9,362 nucleotides of DNA from Ectothiorhodospiraceae bacterium (GCA_029263635.1 JAJUFY010000070.1:1-9362); one strand, 5' to 3'. Shown: positions 1-7,754, counted from the stretch's first letter. A program made the numbers and translations. The notes: generated from the sequence alone by a model not told the origin.

Positions 1-363
1 GAGCGGGCCGACATGGTGATCGCCCAGCGCGCCAGGGCCGAGGATCCCCGGCTGCAGCGCATCCTCGAACACACCGGCATGCCGTTCTATACCGTCAAGA
101 AGAACACCACGGCGCAGATCCGCCGGCTGTTGCAGGACGTCTTCAACAAACTGCCCGGCATGGACGATGCCGCGGTCAATGCCGCCGTGCTCGAGGCCGA
201 GGAGGCCGCCCTGCGGGTGCGGGCCGAGGGCGTGCCCGCCGAGCTGTCGCCGCAGCCGCCGGCGGTCCGCAAGCTGCAGCACAAGGTGGTGGTGCGCCAC
301 CAGCTGTCTGCCCACAGCCAGGGCAGCGAGCCCGAGCGGCGGCTGGTGATCTACCCGGATTGA
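1..363 (+). CDS. C-terminal part of an R3H-domain AAA-type ATPase (Ycf45/SpoIIIAA-like), 5' end outside window
   Basis: The reading frame is open from base 1 and ends at TGA 361-363, leaving 120 residues of a longer protein. The opening residues ADMVI, the later PFYTVKKNT and the QIRRLLQDVF segment resemble the end of the P-loop ATPase domain of Ycf45/SpoIIIAA-like proteins. The last 20 or so residues (SAHSQG, then EPERRLVIYP) match the end of an R3H single-stranded nucleic-acid-binding domain, with the preceding KLQH taking the place of the basic helix. Family knowledge: such proteins pair an N-terminal ATPase with a C-terminal R3H module; their cellular role is poorly defined, and nucleic-acid binding is an inference. 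The Walker motifs lie outside the window, so catalytic capacity cannot be judged. No clear T-tailed terminator follows the stop. Confidence 0.68.
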   Translation, partial: ERADMVIAQRARAEDPRLQRILEHTGMPFYTVKKNTTAQIRRLLQDVFNKLPGMDDAAVNAAVLEAEEAALRVRAEGVPAELSPQPPAVRKLQHKVVVRHQLSAHSQGSEPERRLVIYPD

Positions 364-464
364 GGGCAGAGGACAGCGGCGCGCCGGAAGCCTCCTTGGC
401 AGTCATTGCGAGCGTTGCCAGGTACCGCCGTGGATCCGGTGTTTCCTCTGTGACTTCTATGCCT

Positions 465-491
465 TTGCGGCGGCGTTTTGCCTGCTACTAT
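465..491 (+). promoter_or_regulatory. Weak candidate promoter for the GNAT/hydrolase pair
   Basis: A -10-like TACTAT at 486-491 follows a -35-like TTGCGG at 465-470 with a short 15-bp spacer, 30 bp ahead of the acetyltransferase start. The 157-bp gap 364-520 holds no credible gene, so a promoter is expected here. GGCGGC (469-474) and GCCGCC (493-498) could pair around the -10 element. Only a partial sigma-70 match. Confidence 0.25.
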
Positions 492-520
492 TGCCGCCCT
501 TTGACGTGGGAGGGTGGATC

Positions 521-1129
521 ATGGTGGACAGTGTGCGGATCGAGCGGGTCAGCGGCACTGCGATCGTGCCGCATCTGCCGGCGCTGGCACGGCTGCGTAT
601 CCGGGTATTCCGGGATTTTCCCTACCTCTATGAAGGCAGCGAGGAGTACGAGCGCAGCTACCTGCAGACCTATGTCGACTCGCCCGACAGCGTCATCGTG
701 CTGGTGCACGACGGCGAGCGGCTGGTGGGGGCTTCCAGCGGGCTGCCGCTCGCCGACGAGGTCGAGGACCTGCGGCGGCCGTTCGAACAGCGCGGTGATG
801 ATCTCTCGCGGATTTTCTACTGCGGCGAATCCATCCTGCTGCCGGAGTATCGCGGCCGCGGGCTGGGGGTGCGGTTCTTCGAGGAGCGCGAGGCGCATGC
901 CCGGCGCCTGGGCCGGTTCGATACCATCTGTTTCTGCGCCGTGCAGCGGCCGGATGACCACCCGCGCCGGCCGGCCGACTACGTGCCGCTCGATGCCTTC
1001 TGGCAGCGGCGCGGCTACCGCAGGCAGCCGGAGCTCGTCACCACCTTCGTCTGGCAGGACCTGGACGAGACCGAGGAATCGCCCAAGCCGATGATGTTCT
1101 GGACCAAGCCGCTGGGGGAGCGGGCATGA
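521..1129 (+). CDS. GNAT-family N-acetyltransferase
   Basis: A 202-residue protein predicted to move an acetyl group from acetyl-CoA to an amine; the acceptor is unknown. The acetyl-CoA pyrophosphate-binding motif A is visible as RGRGLG at residues 111-116, after a hydrophobic strand (ESILLPEY), the usual Q/R-x-x-G-x-G/A arrangement. The start at 521 is chosen because GGGAGGG (508-514) sits 6 bp upstream; an ATG at 491 in the same frame has no such site. The stop overlaps the start of the next gene as ATGA, so the two are very likely translationally coupled. Family knowledge: in some bacteria (for example Bacillus subtilis YhcX) a GNAT domain is fused in the same order to a carbon-nitrogen hydrolase. 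This makes it likely that the two proteins act on the same molecule or form a complex. Confidence 0.88.
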   Translation: MVDSVRIERVSGTAIVPHLPALARLRIRVFRDFPYLYEGSEEYERSYLQTYVDSPDSVIVLVHDGERLVGASSGLPLADEVEDLRRPFEQRGDDLSRIFYCGESILLPEYRGRGLGVRFFEEREAHARRLGRFDTICFCAVQRPDDHPRRPADYVPLDAFWQRRGYRRQPELVTTFVWQDLDETEESPKPMMFWTKPLGERA

Positions 1130-2013
1130 GCGATATCCGCATCGCGGCTGCGCAGTATCCGATCGATTATTTCGAGCGCTTCGACGACTTCCGGACCAAG
1201 CTCGACCGCTGGGTGATCGAGGCGGTTACCGCCGGCGCCGAGCTGCTGGTGTTTCCGGAGTACGGCGCCATGGAGCTCGCCTCGCTGTTCCCGGCCGAGG
1301 TGCAGCGCTCGCTGCCGGACCAGCTCGCCGCCATGCAGGGTCTGCTGGACGATTTCCTCGCCGCCCACCGCGCGCTGGCGCGCAAGCACGGGGTGCACAT
1401 CCTGGCGAGCAGCATTCCGGTGCGAGCGGGCGACCGCTATTACAACCGCGCGCATCTGTTTTCGCCGGCCGGGGAGGTGGTGTACCAGGACAAGTGCATC
1501 ATGACCCGCTTCGAGAACGAGCAGTGGGGGATCAGCGGCAGCGACGAGCTGAAGGTGTTCGACACGGCGCTGGGCAAGATCGGGATCACCATCTGCTACG
1601 ACGTCGAGTTCCCGCTGCTGGCCCAGGCGATGGCGCAGGCCGGCGCGGAGCTGATCCTCGCTCCCAGCTGCACCGACACCGAAGCCGGCTATTACCGGGT
1701 GCGCATCGGCGCCCAGGCGCGGGCGCTGGAGAACCAGTGCCACGTGGTGCAGGCGGTCACCGTGGGCGAGGCCGCCTGGTCCGAGGCGGTTGATGTGAAC
1801 GTCGGTGCCGCCGCCCTGTACAGCCCGGTGGACGTCGGATTCACGGCCAACGGCATCGTCGACATCGGCGAGCGCGATCAGCCCGGCTGGGTGTACTCCA
1901 CGGCCAGGCTGCGCCGGGCCCGGACCGTGCGCCGCGCCGGGCAGGTGTTCAACGTGCGGGACTGGCCGCAGCAGCTCGAACCGGCCCGGCGGGTGCGGAT
2001 CGTCGAACTCTAA
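1126..2013 (+). CDS. Carbon-nitrogen hydrolase (nitrilase superfamily)
   Basis: A 295-residue cytoplasmic enzyme predicted to hydrolyse a non-peptide C-N bond (amide, or less likely nitrile or carbamoyl). The Glu-Lys-Cys catalytic triad is complete: E45 in VFPEYG, K123 in YQDKC and C157 in TICYDVEFP. A further conserved-looking glutamate lies just after the lysine (E130/E132), and the strand GKIGITICYD is typical of the nucleophile elbow. Length is normal for a single nitrilase domain. The ATG at 1126 overlaps the upstream stop and has GGGGGAG 5 bp ahead. Its pairing with the GNAT gene matches the fused GNAT-hydrolase family, so an amidase working on an acylated or amidated small metabolite is plausible. 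The exact substrate cannot be read from sequence, and nitrile hydrolysis is least likely given the neighbourhood. Confidence 0.9.
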   Translation: MSDIRIAAAQYPIDYFERFDDFRTKLDRWVIEAVTAGAELLVFPEYGAMELASLFPAEVQRSLPDQLAAMQGLLDDFLAAHRALARKHGVHILASSIPVRAGDRYYNRAHLFSPAGEVVYQDKCIMTRFENEQWGISGSDELKVFDTALGKIGITICYDVEFPLLAQAMAQAGAELILAPSCTDTEAGYYRVRIGAQARALENQCHVVQAVTVGEAAWSEAVDVNVGAAALYSPVDVGFTANGIVDIGERDQPGWVYSTARLRRARTVRRAGQVFNVRDWPQQLEPARRVRIVEL

Positions 2014-2096
2014 GCCGGTGCAGGCCAGCGGCAGTCTCGGGAGTATCGCCGTCCTTATGCGCTACAGTTGATACGGCGAAGGTCGCGCGCGGCGCA

Positions 2097-2125
2097 TTGT
2101 TCGCGCCCGGGTCCGCCCCTACAGT
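2097..2125 (+). promoter_or_regulatory. Candidate sigma-70-like promoter for the glutathione transferase gene
   Basis: TTGTTC (2097-2102) and TACAGT (2120-2125) are separated by 17 bp, giving an expected transcript start near 2132 and a leader of about 40 nt. The 159-bp gap 2014-2172 holds no gene. It also carries a 7-bp inverted repeat, TCGCCGT at 2046-2052 and ACGGCGA at 2073-2079, of unknown role. Partial consensus match only. Confidence 0.3.
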
Positions 2126-2172
2126 GACGGCTGGCGCCGCTGCCGATTCCAGCGAGATAAGAGGACATTGCC

Positions 2173-3162
2173 ATGGGCCGCTTGGTGGAAGGTGTCTGGC
2201 AGGACGTCTGGTACGACACGGCAAGTACCGGCGGCCGCTTCGTCCGCGAGAGCTCGGCCTTCCATCACCTGATCACGGACGATCCGGCCGCGGAATTCCC
2301 GGCCGAGCCGGGGCGTTACCACCTGTACGTGTCGCTGGCCTGTCCCTGGGCCCACCGCACGCTGATCGTGCGCAAGCTCAAGCGGCTGGAAGAGGCGATC
2401 GGGGTGGTGGTGGTCCATCCGTACATGGGCGATCAGGGCTGGAGCTTCGACACCTATCCGGGCGCGACCGGCGACCCGCTTAACGGCGCCGCCCACCTGC
2501 ACGAGCTTTATACCCGCGCCAACCCGTATTACACCGGCCGGGTAACGGTGCCGCTGCTGTGGGACAGCCGCCGGCAGACCATCGTCAATAACGAGTCGGC
2601 CGAGCTCGTCCGCATCCTCAATCATGCCTTCGACCGCTGGGGCAATGCGACGCTGGACCTTTACCCGGAACCGCTGCGGGAAGAGATCGACCGCATCAAC
2701 GACTTCGTCTACGAGCGCGTCAACAACGGCGTCTACCGAGCCGGCTTTGCCACCACCCAGGAGGCCTACGAGGAGGCGGTGGAAGCGCTGTTCGCGGCAC
2801 TGGATGAGCTGGAGGCGAAGCTTGCCCGGCAGCGTTACCTGGCCGGCCAGCGGCTGACCGAAGCCGATATCCGGCTGTTCACCACCCTGGTGCGGTTCGA
2901 TCCTGTCTATGTAGGCCACTTCAAATGCAACATCCGCCGGCTGGTGGACTATCCCAACCTCTGGGCCTATGCCCGTGAGCTGTACCAGCTGCCGGGAGTG
3001 GCCGACACGGTCGACTTCGACCACATCAAGCGCCACTACTACACCAGCCACCCCACCATCAATCCGACCCGGGTGATCCCGGCAGGGCCGAAGATGGACT
3101 GGCATGCGCCGCACGGGCGGGACCGGCTGCCGGGGGCGACGCCGGGGCTGGTGGCTCTGTAG
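2173..3162 (+). CDS. yqjG: Glutathionyl-hydroquinone reductase (Xi-class glutathione transferase, YqjG/ECM4 family)
   Basis: A 329-residue cytoplasmic enzyme, close to the usual length of YqjG. The family reduces glutathionyl-hydroquinones to free hydroquinones with glutathione, helping quinone turnover. The catalytic cysteine is C57 in the hallmark SLACPWAHRT. Also visible are the thioredoxin-fold cis-proline region TVPLLWD, the glutathione-binding NNESAELVRILN, the NNGVYRAGFA helix of the alpha-helical domain, the ligand-region helix around LTEADIRLFTTLVRFD, and the C-terminal HYYTSH plus INPTRVIPAGP typical of ECM4-like proteins. The start is supported by AAGAGGA about 7 bp upstream. The gene has its own spacing from the upstream hydrolase and is convergent with the oxidoreductase operon, 100 bp away. 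A shared theme with that operon (quinone reduction) is suggestive only. Confidence 0.93.
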   Translation: MGRLVEGVWQDVWYDTASTGGRFVRESSAFHHLITDDPAAEFPAEPGRYHLYVSLACPWAHRTLIVRKLKRLEEAIGVVVVHPYMGDQGWSFDTYPGATGDPLNGAAHLHELYTRANPYYTGRVTVPLLWDSRRQTIVNNESAELVRILNHAFDRWGNATLDLYPEPLREEIDRINDFVYERVNNGVYRAGFATTQEAYEEAVEALFAALDELEAKLARQRYLAGQRLTEADIRLFTTLVRFDPVYVGHFKCNIRRLVDYPNLWAYARELYQLPGVADTVDFDHIKRHYYTSHPTINPTRVIPAGPKMDWHAPHGRDRLPGATPGLVAL

Positions 3163-3182
3163 ACGGCGGCGGGCCGTCGTTT
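3162..3182 (+). terminator. Possible weak terminator after the glutathione transferase gene
   Basis: GACGGC (3162-3167) and GCCGTC (3173-3178) form a 6-bp GC-rich stem with a 5-nt loop right at the stop codon, followed by GTTT. The T-tract is very short, so intrinsic termination would be inefficient. It sits in the 100-bp gap between convergent genes. Confidence 0.3.
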
Positions 3183-3262
3183 CACGCCTCCCTGAGCGTC
3201 GGGCAGGACGGCGGTTTGCAGCCACCGAACGCCTTGGGCAATACGGTGTCCGTCAGTTGTGC

Positions 3263-4048
3263 TCAGACGTGAATCAAGCCGGTCAGATAAGTCTTGGCCA
3301 GACCGGCCAGGATCACCTCCCCCGATTCCACCGTGCAAAACAGCTCGCCGCCGCGGCGCGAGAGCTGGCGGGCATGCAGTTCCGGGCGGCCCAGGCGCTC
3401 GGCCCAGTAGGGAGCCAGCGCCCGGTGGCTGGCGCCGGTGACCGCGTCTTCCGGGATGCCGAGGGCCGGTGCGAAAAAACGGGAGACGAAGTCGGCGCCG
3501 CCGCCGGGCGCGGTCACCGACAGCCCCGGCAGCGGCAGTGCCGCGATGGCGGTGAAATCGGGCTGCAGGGTGCGGATCTCCTCCGGGTCGTCGAACACCG
3601 CCACCAGGAACTCGCCCTTGAGGACGGTGCGGCCGCGGCGGCCGAGCGCTTGCCAGACGGCGTCGGCGGTCGTGTCGGCGACCTCTGCCACCATGACGAT
3701 GGGCAGCTGGACGGCGATCCGGCCGTCGAGGCGGCAGGCGGTCAGCTGGCCGCTGCGGGTGCGGAAATGCAGCTGCTCCTCCTCGCGGTCCAGGTGCTTC
3801 CAGAGCACATAGGCGGTGGCCAGCGTCGCATGCCCGGACAGCGGAACCTCGGTGATCGGGGTGAACCAGCGCAGTCCCCAGTCCAGGCCTTCCTTGCGGA
3901 AGAAGGCGGTCTCGGTGAGGCCGTTCTGATCGGCAATGAGCTGGAGGATGTCGGTGGGCGGCCAGTCATGGACCGGAACGACCGCGGCGGGATTGCCGCG
4001 GCAGCCGGGGCCGATGAAGGTGTCGATCTGATACAGCGGCAGCTGCAT
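3263..4048 (-). CDS. PhzF-family isomerase-like protein
   Basis: A 261-residue protein of the PhzF fold (two diaminopimelate-epimerase-like halves). PhzF itself isomerises trans-2,3-dihydro-3-hydroxyanthranilate in phenazine synthesis, but most family members lie outside phenazine clusters and have unknown substrates. Visible family marks: GNPAAVV at 18-24, the catalytic glutamate E46 in LTETAFF, SGHATLATAYVL with H73, and FVSRFFAPALGIPEDAVTG with D201 ahead of ASH and the ALAPYW helix. Length is normal. The start at 4048 has GAGGG a few bases upstream. It is the last gene of the minus-strand operon, 58 bp after the quinone oxidoreductase. No other phenazine gene is present, so phenazine synthesis should not be assumed. 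Confidence 0.88.
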   Translation of the reverse strand: MQLPLYQIDTFIGPGCRGNPAAVVPVHDWPPTDILQLIADQNGLTETAFFRKEGLDWGLRWFTPITEVPLSGHATLATAYVLWKHLDREEEQLHFRTRSGQLTACRLDGRIAVQLPIVMVAEVADTTADAVWQALGRRGRTVLKGEFLVAVFDDPEEIRTLQPDFTAIAALPLPGLSVTAPGGGADFVSRFFAPALGIPEDAVTGASHRALAPYWAERLGRPELHARQLSRRGGELFCTVESGEVILAGLAKTYLTGLIHV

Positions 4049-4106
4049 GGTCCCTCGTCCCTGAGGTGATCCGGCGGCGGGGCAGCTGCGCCCCGCCGCC
4101 GGCAGC

Positions 4107-5090
4107 TCAACCGGCCTGCGGGGTCAGTACAACCTTGCCGGTGACCCGCCGTTCCAGCAGGTCATTAAGGGCGTCGGCGGCCTGTTCCAACGGATAGGTG
4201 CGGCAGACGTGCGGCTTGATCTTGCCCTCGGCGTACAGCTGGAACAGATGCTGGAAGTTCTGGAAATTGGTTTTCGGGTCGCGGTTGACGAAGGCCCCCC
4301 AGAACACGCCGACGATGGACGAGCCCTTCAGCAGCGGCAGGTTGGCCGGCGCCTGCGGAATGCGGCCGCTGGCAAAGCCGATCACCAGCAGCCGGCCGTC
4401 CCAGTTGATGGCGCGCAGGCAGGCGTCGAAGGCGTCGCCGCCGACCGGGTCGTAGATCACGTCGGCACCGTTGCCGCCGGTGAGTTCCTTGACCCGCTCC
4501 TTGAGGTCTTCCTTGCTGTAGTCGATCAGCTCGTCGGCGCCGTGTTCCTTGGCGACCGCCAGCTTCTCGGGGCTGCTGGCGGCGGCGATCACCCGCGCGC
4601 CCAGCGCCTTGCCGATCTCGACGGCCGCCAGGCCGACACCGCCGGAAGCGCCCAGCACCAGCAGGTTCTCGCCCGCCTTGAGCCGGCCGCGCTGCACCAG
4701 TGCGTGGTAGGAGGTGCCGTATACCATGGAGAAGCCGGCTGCAGTCACGTAGTCCATGCCGGGCGGAATGGGGATGGCGCGGTTCACGTTGGTGACCGCT
4801 TCCTCGGCGAAGCCGCCGAACCCGGTCAGCGCCATCACCCGGTCGCCGACCTTGAGGCCGGTGACCTTGTCGCCGACCTCGATGACCTCGCCGGCCACCT
4901 CGCCGCCCGGCGCGAACGGCATCGGCGGCTTGAGCTGATACTTGCCCTGGATGATCAGGGTATCGGGAAAGTTCACGCCGCAGGCGTGTACCCGGATGCG
5001 GATGTCGTTGCCATCCAGCTCCGGCCGGGGCAGCTCGCCCAGCACCAGGCTCTCGGGCGGGCCGTATTCCTTGCAGATCATTGCGCGCAT
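4107..5090 (-). CDS. NAD(P)H:quinone oxidoreductase, zinc-independent MDR family
   Basis: A 327-residue medium-chain dehydrogenase/reductase predicted to reduce quinones or enones with NADPH in the cytoplasm. The N-terminal GroES-like half shows HACGVNFPDTLIIQGKY and the PGGEVAGEVIEVG segment. The Rossmann half carries LVLGASGGVGLAAVEIG (GASGGVG at 147-153), followed by YDPVGGDAF. The cysteine cluster of the structural zinc and the GHE zinc motif of alcohol dehydrogenases are absent, as expected for quinone oxidoreductases. The frame stays open well upstream across the neighbouring gene, but the ATG at 5090 is chosen because AGAGGAGAG lies about 5 bp ahead and the protein then begins with the normal MRAMICKEYG. 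It is 59 bp after the CurA-like gene in the same operon. Confidence 0.92.
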   Translation of the reverse strand: MRAMICKEYGPPESLVLGELPRPELDGNDIRIRVHACGVNFPDTLIIQGKYQLKPPMPFAPGGEVAGEVIEVGDKVTGLKVGDRVMALTGFGGFAEEAVTNVNRAIPIPPGMDYVTAAGFSMVYGTSYHALVQRGRLKAGENLLVLGASGGVGLAAVEIGKALGARVIAAASSPEKLAVAKEHGADELIDYSKEDLKERVKELTGGNGADVIYDPVGGDAFDACLRAINWDGRLLVIGFASGRIPQAPANLPLLKGSSIVGVFWGAFVNRDPKTNFQNFQHLFQLYAEGKIKPHVCRTYPLEQAADALNDLLERRVTGKVVLTPQAG

Positions 5091-5149
5091 GTGTTCTCTC
5101 CTCTGGTTGATCGTTTCAAGCTCGTCGCCGAGCCGGCCCCGCCGGGCGC

Positions 5150-6157
5150 TCAGTCGTCTGCGACCTTCAGCACCAGCTTGCCGAAGTTCTCGCCGCGGAA
5201 CAGCATCAGCAGCCGCTCCGGGAAGGTCTCCAGCCCCTCGACGATGTGTTCGCGATGCTTGAGCCTGCCTTCGCGCATCCAGCCGGCCATCTCGCGGGCC
5301 GCCTCGGCGTAGCGGTCGGCGTAGTCGAACACCACCATGCCCTGCATGCGGGCGCGATTGACCAGCAGCGACAGGTAGTTGCTCGGCCCCTTCACCGGGG
5401 TGGTGTTGTTGTACTGGGAGATGGCGCCGCAGATGACGATGCGGGCGTGCATCCGCAGCCGGGTCAGCACGGTATCCAGAATGTCGCCGCCGACGTTGTC
5501 GAAGAACACGTCGACGCCCTCGGGGCAGGCCGCCCGCAGCGCGGCCTTGAGGTCGCCCCGTTTGTAGTCGACGGCGGCGTCGAAGCCGAGCTCCCCGGTG
5601 AGGAAGTCGCATTTCTCCTTGCCGCCGGCGATGCCGACCACCCGGCAGCCCTTGAGCTTGGCGATCTGGCCGACCACGGTGCCGACCGCGCCGGCGGCGC
5701 CGGAAACCACGACCGTCTCGCCAGCTTTCGGCTGGCCGACCTCGAGCAGGCCGAAATAGGCGGTCATGCCGGTCATTCCCAGCACGTGGAGGAAGGTGGG
5801 CAGCGGCGCCACCGACGGATCGACCTTGGTCAGCTCGCTACCGTCGAGGACCGCGTATTCCTGCACCCCGGTGGTGCCGGTGACATGGTCGCCGACGGCA
5901 AAATCCGGATGCCGCGAGGCGACCACCCGGCCGGCACCCAGGGCTCGCATCACCTCGCCGATCTGCACCGGCGGCACGTAGGACTTGCCCTCGTTCATCC
6001 AGCCGCGCATCGCCGGGTCGAGCGACAGGTACAGCACCTTGATCAGCACCTGGCCTTCGCCCGGCTCCGGCACGGTCGCGGTACTGATCTCGAAATCGCT
6101 GCCTTGCGGCTCACCGACCGGGCGGCGGGCCAGCTTGATCTGGGTATTGGTGGTCAT
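5150..6157 (-). CDS. NADP-dependent oxidoreductase, CurA / leukotriene B4 12-hydroxydehydrogenase-like MDR family
   Basis: A 335-residue medium-chain reductase. Family members reduce the double bond of alpha,beta-unsaturated ketones or aldehydes with NADPH (E. coli CurA acts on curcumin). Visible marks: LYLSLDPAMRGWMN at 42-55, typical of this subfamily; SGAAGAVG at 152-159, the nucleotide-binding loop; GGKEKC at 178-183, with K180 suited to bind the NADP phosphate; DVFFDNVGGDILD; and YNNTTPVKGPSNY near 249-261. No zinc ligands are seen. GGAGGGAG lies a few bases before the ATG at 6157. It is 38 bp after the SDR gene and 59 bp before the second reductase. The two MDR genes belong to different subfamilies, so this is not a recent tandem duplication. 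Confidence 0.92.
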   Translation of the reverse strand: MTTNTQIKLARRPVGEPQGSDFEISTATVPEPGEGQVLIKVLYLSLDPAMRGWMNEGKSYVPPVQIGEVMRALGAGRVVASRHPDFAVGDHVTGTTGVQEYAVLDGSELTKVDPSVAPLPTFLHVLGMTGMTAYFGLLEVGQPKAGETVVVSGAAGAVGTVVGQIAKLKGCRVVGIAGGKEKCDFLTGELGFDAAVDYKRGDLKAALRAACPEGVDVFFDNVGGDILDTVLTRLRMHARIVICGAISQYNNTTPVKGPSNYLSLLVNRARMQGMVVFDYADRYAEAAREMAGWMREGRLKHREHIVEGLETFPERLLMLFRGENFGKLVLKVADD

Positions 6158-6195
6158 GCGCTCTCCCTCCTGGGCGTCGAAAGGGCCAAGGTCCG

Positions 6196-6960
6196 TCAGC
6201 TCAGCATGCCGCCATCGACGATGATGCAGGCGCCGTTGGTGTAGCTGGAGGCGTCGGACACCAGGTACAGCACGGTGCCGGCCATCTCCTCGGGCTTGGC
6301 CGAGCGGCCGAGCGGAATGCCGGCCACCGCGCGCTCGTAGATCTCCTTGTTGTCGATCAGCGCCGAAGCGAACTTGGTCTCGGTCAGCCCCGGCAGCAGC
6401 GCGTTGACCCGGATGCCGAGGGGGCCGCATTCCTTGGCGAAGGCCTTGGTCATGTTGATGACGGCGGCCTTGGTGATGGAGTAGATGCCCTGCATGAGGC
6501 CCGGCCGGATGCCGTTGACCGACGCGGTGTTGACGATCACGCCGCCGCCCTGGGCGCGCATCATCTGCCCGAACTTGGCCGACATGAAGAAATAGCCGCG
6601 GATATTGACGTCGACGGTCTTCTGGAAGGCGCCGAGGTCGGTGTCCAGGATGTGGCCGAAGTAGGGGTTGGCGGCGGCGTTGTTGACCAGGATGTCGAGC
6701 CGGCCGTGTTCGTTCTTCACGTGCTCGACGAGGGCGTCGATCTGGTCCATCTCGCCGACGTGGCAGGCGAACGCGGAGGCCTTGCCGCCGGCGGCCTGGA
6801 TTTCCTCGGCCACCCGGGCGCAGCCGTCGGCCTTGCGGCTGGAGCAGATGACGTGGGCGCCGTGGGCGGCCAGCAGCTTGGCGATGGCCTCGCCGATGCC
6901 GCGGCTGGCGCCGGAGACCACGGCGATCTTGCCGGTCAGGTCGAACAGATTGGATTGCAT
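6196..6960 (-). CDS. Short-chain dehydrogenase/reductase (classical SDR)
   Basis: A 254-residue NAD(P)-dependent oxidoreductase of normal classical-SDR length. The cofactor motif SGASRGIG is at 16-23, NNAA at 93-96, N119 in VDVNIRGYFF, S147 in NTASVNG, and the catalytic Y160-x3-K164 in GIYSITKAA. The tetrad N-S-Y-K is thus complete. An arginine after the second strand (SSRKADG) suggests preference for NADP(H). It ends normally with a NGACIIVDGGMLS tail. GGAGGAGAG lies about 5 bp before the ATG at 6960. It begins 23 bp after the TetR-type regulator gene and is the first enzyme of the operon. The substrate is probably a hydroxy- or keto-compound; acyl chains are possible, as many similar SDRs sit with lipid-degradation genes, but nothing here proves that. 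Confidence 0.93.
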   Translation of the reverse strand: MQSNLFDLTGKIAVVSGASRGIGEAIAKLLAAHGAHVICSSRKADGCARVAEEIQAAGGKASAFACHVGEMDQIDALVEHVKNEHGRLDILVNNAAANPYFGHILDTDLGAFQKTVDVNIRGYFFMSAKFGQMMRAQGGGVIVNTASVNGIRPGLMQGIYSITKAAVINMTKAFAKECGPLGIRVNALLPGLTETKFASALIDNKEIYERAVAGIPLGRSAKPEEMAGTVLYLVSDASSYTNGACIIVDGGMLS

Positions 6961-6983
6961 GATTCTCTCCTCCTTTGTGGAAA

Positions 6984-7700
6984 CTAGTCGTTGGCCGCGC
7001 AGCCAGCCGTGACGGCCGGTTGCAGCACGGCAGGCTCGATGAAGGCGATCACGGCGTCGGCATAGGCCTCGACGTCGATGTTGCGGCGGCGGTACTTCCA
7101 CCGCTTCAGGTACCAGTCCTGCAGCAGCGGCTTGATCAGGGCCGCGGTGAATTCCGGATCCCGGGGCTGGAACACGCCCTGTTCGACGCCGGCGCGCAGG
7201 CAGTCGGCGAAGTAGCGTTCCGACATCAGTTCGCCCTCCATCGCCCGCTCCCGCGCCTGCTGATCGAAGTGGCGGGTCTCCATGTAGGAGAAATAGAACC
7301 AGGGCTGCATGGCTTCGGTGAGGAACAGATGGGCGCGCAGCAACCAGCGCAGCTGGCCGCGTGGATCGACGGGCTCGGGCGGTTCCATGGTCATCACCCG
7401 CGCGACCGCCATCCGGCCCATGCCGAGGATCATCTCCAGCAGCTTGTCCTTGCTCTCGATGTACGCGTACAGGGCGCCCATGCTGATGCCGGTGGCCTCG
7501 CTCAGGTCGCGCACGCTCATGGCCTGGAAGCCGAGCCGGTTGCTGATTTCCAGGGTCCGGTCGAAGATCGCCGTCAGTCGCGCGACGGCGACGTCCTCCT
7601 TCTTCACGCGGATGAGCGCCTTGTTCTGCCGGTAGATCTCCCGGCAGATGTCGAGGCGCAGCGTGTCGATCTGCTGTTTGAAGTCGCCGTAGCTGATCAT
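6984..7700 (-). CDS. TetR/AcrR-family transcriptional regulator
   Basis: A 238-residue DNA-binding protein. The helix-turn-helix lies at about residues 58-83 (GFQAMSVRDLSEATGISMGA then LYAYIESKDKLL), the standard TetR arrangement, followed by an alpha-helical ligand-binding and dimerisation domain. The first 40 residues form an N-terminal extension (MISYGDF, then the basic NKALIRVKKE) seen in a subset of the family. The frame is open further upstream to 7910, but that stretch holds the predicted promoter and operator, so the ATG at 7700 is preferred although its Shine-Dalgarno sequence is weak. It is the first gene of the minus-strand operon. A perfect palindrome 55-68 bp upstream suggests that it represses itself and the four enzymes behind it. 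The inducer is unknown. Confidence 0.9.
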   Translation of the reverse strand: MISYGDFKQQIDTLRLDICREIYRQNKALIRVKKEDVAVARLTAIFDRTLEISNRLGFQAMSVRDLSEATGISMGALYAYIESKDKLLEMILGMGRMAVARVMTMEPPEPVDPRGQLRWLLRAHLFLTEAMQPWFYFSYMETRHFDQQARERAMEGELMSERYFADCLRAGVEQGVFQPRDPEFTAALIKPLLQDWYLKRWKYRRRNIDVEAYADAVIAFIEPAVLQPAVTAGCAAND

Positions 7701-7754
7701 GGTTGTGCGGAATCCGGCAGGGATGGCGCGAGCTGCCATGCATGGGGAACCGAA

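Noticed and set aside
2119..3225. Long minus-strand frame of 368 residues opposite the glutathione transferase gene
   Set aside because: Antisense shadow of a clearly recognised enzyme; its product is low-complexity and resembles no family.
3263..4048. Phenazine biosynthesis gene
   Set aside because: PhzF-fold proteins are widespread outside phenazine clusters and no other phz gene is in the window.
4107..5612. Extension of the quinone oxidoreductase frame to 501 residues
   Set aside because: The extra part lies inside the CurA-like gene on the same strand and is arginine-rich shadow sequence. The strong Shine-Dalgarno sequence before 5090 sets the start.
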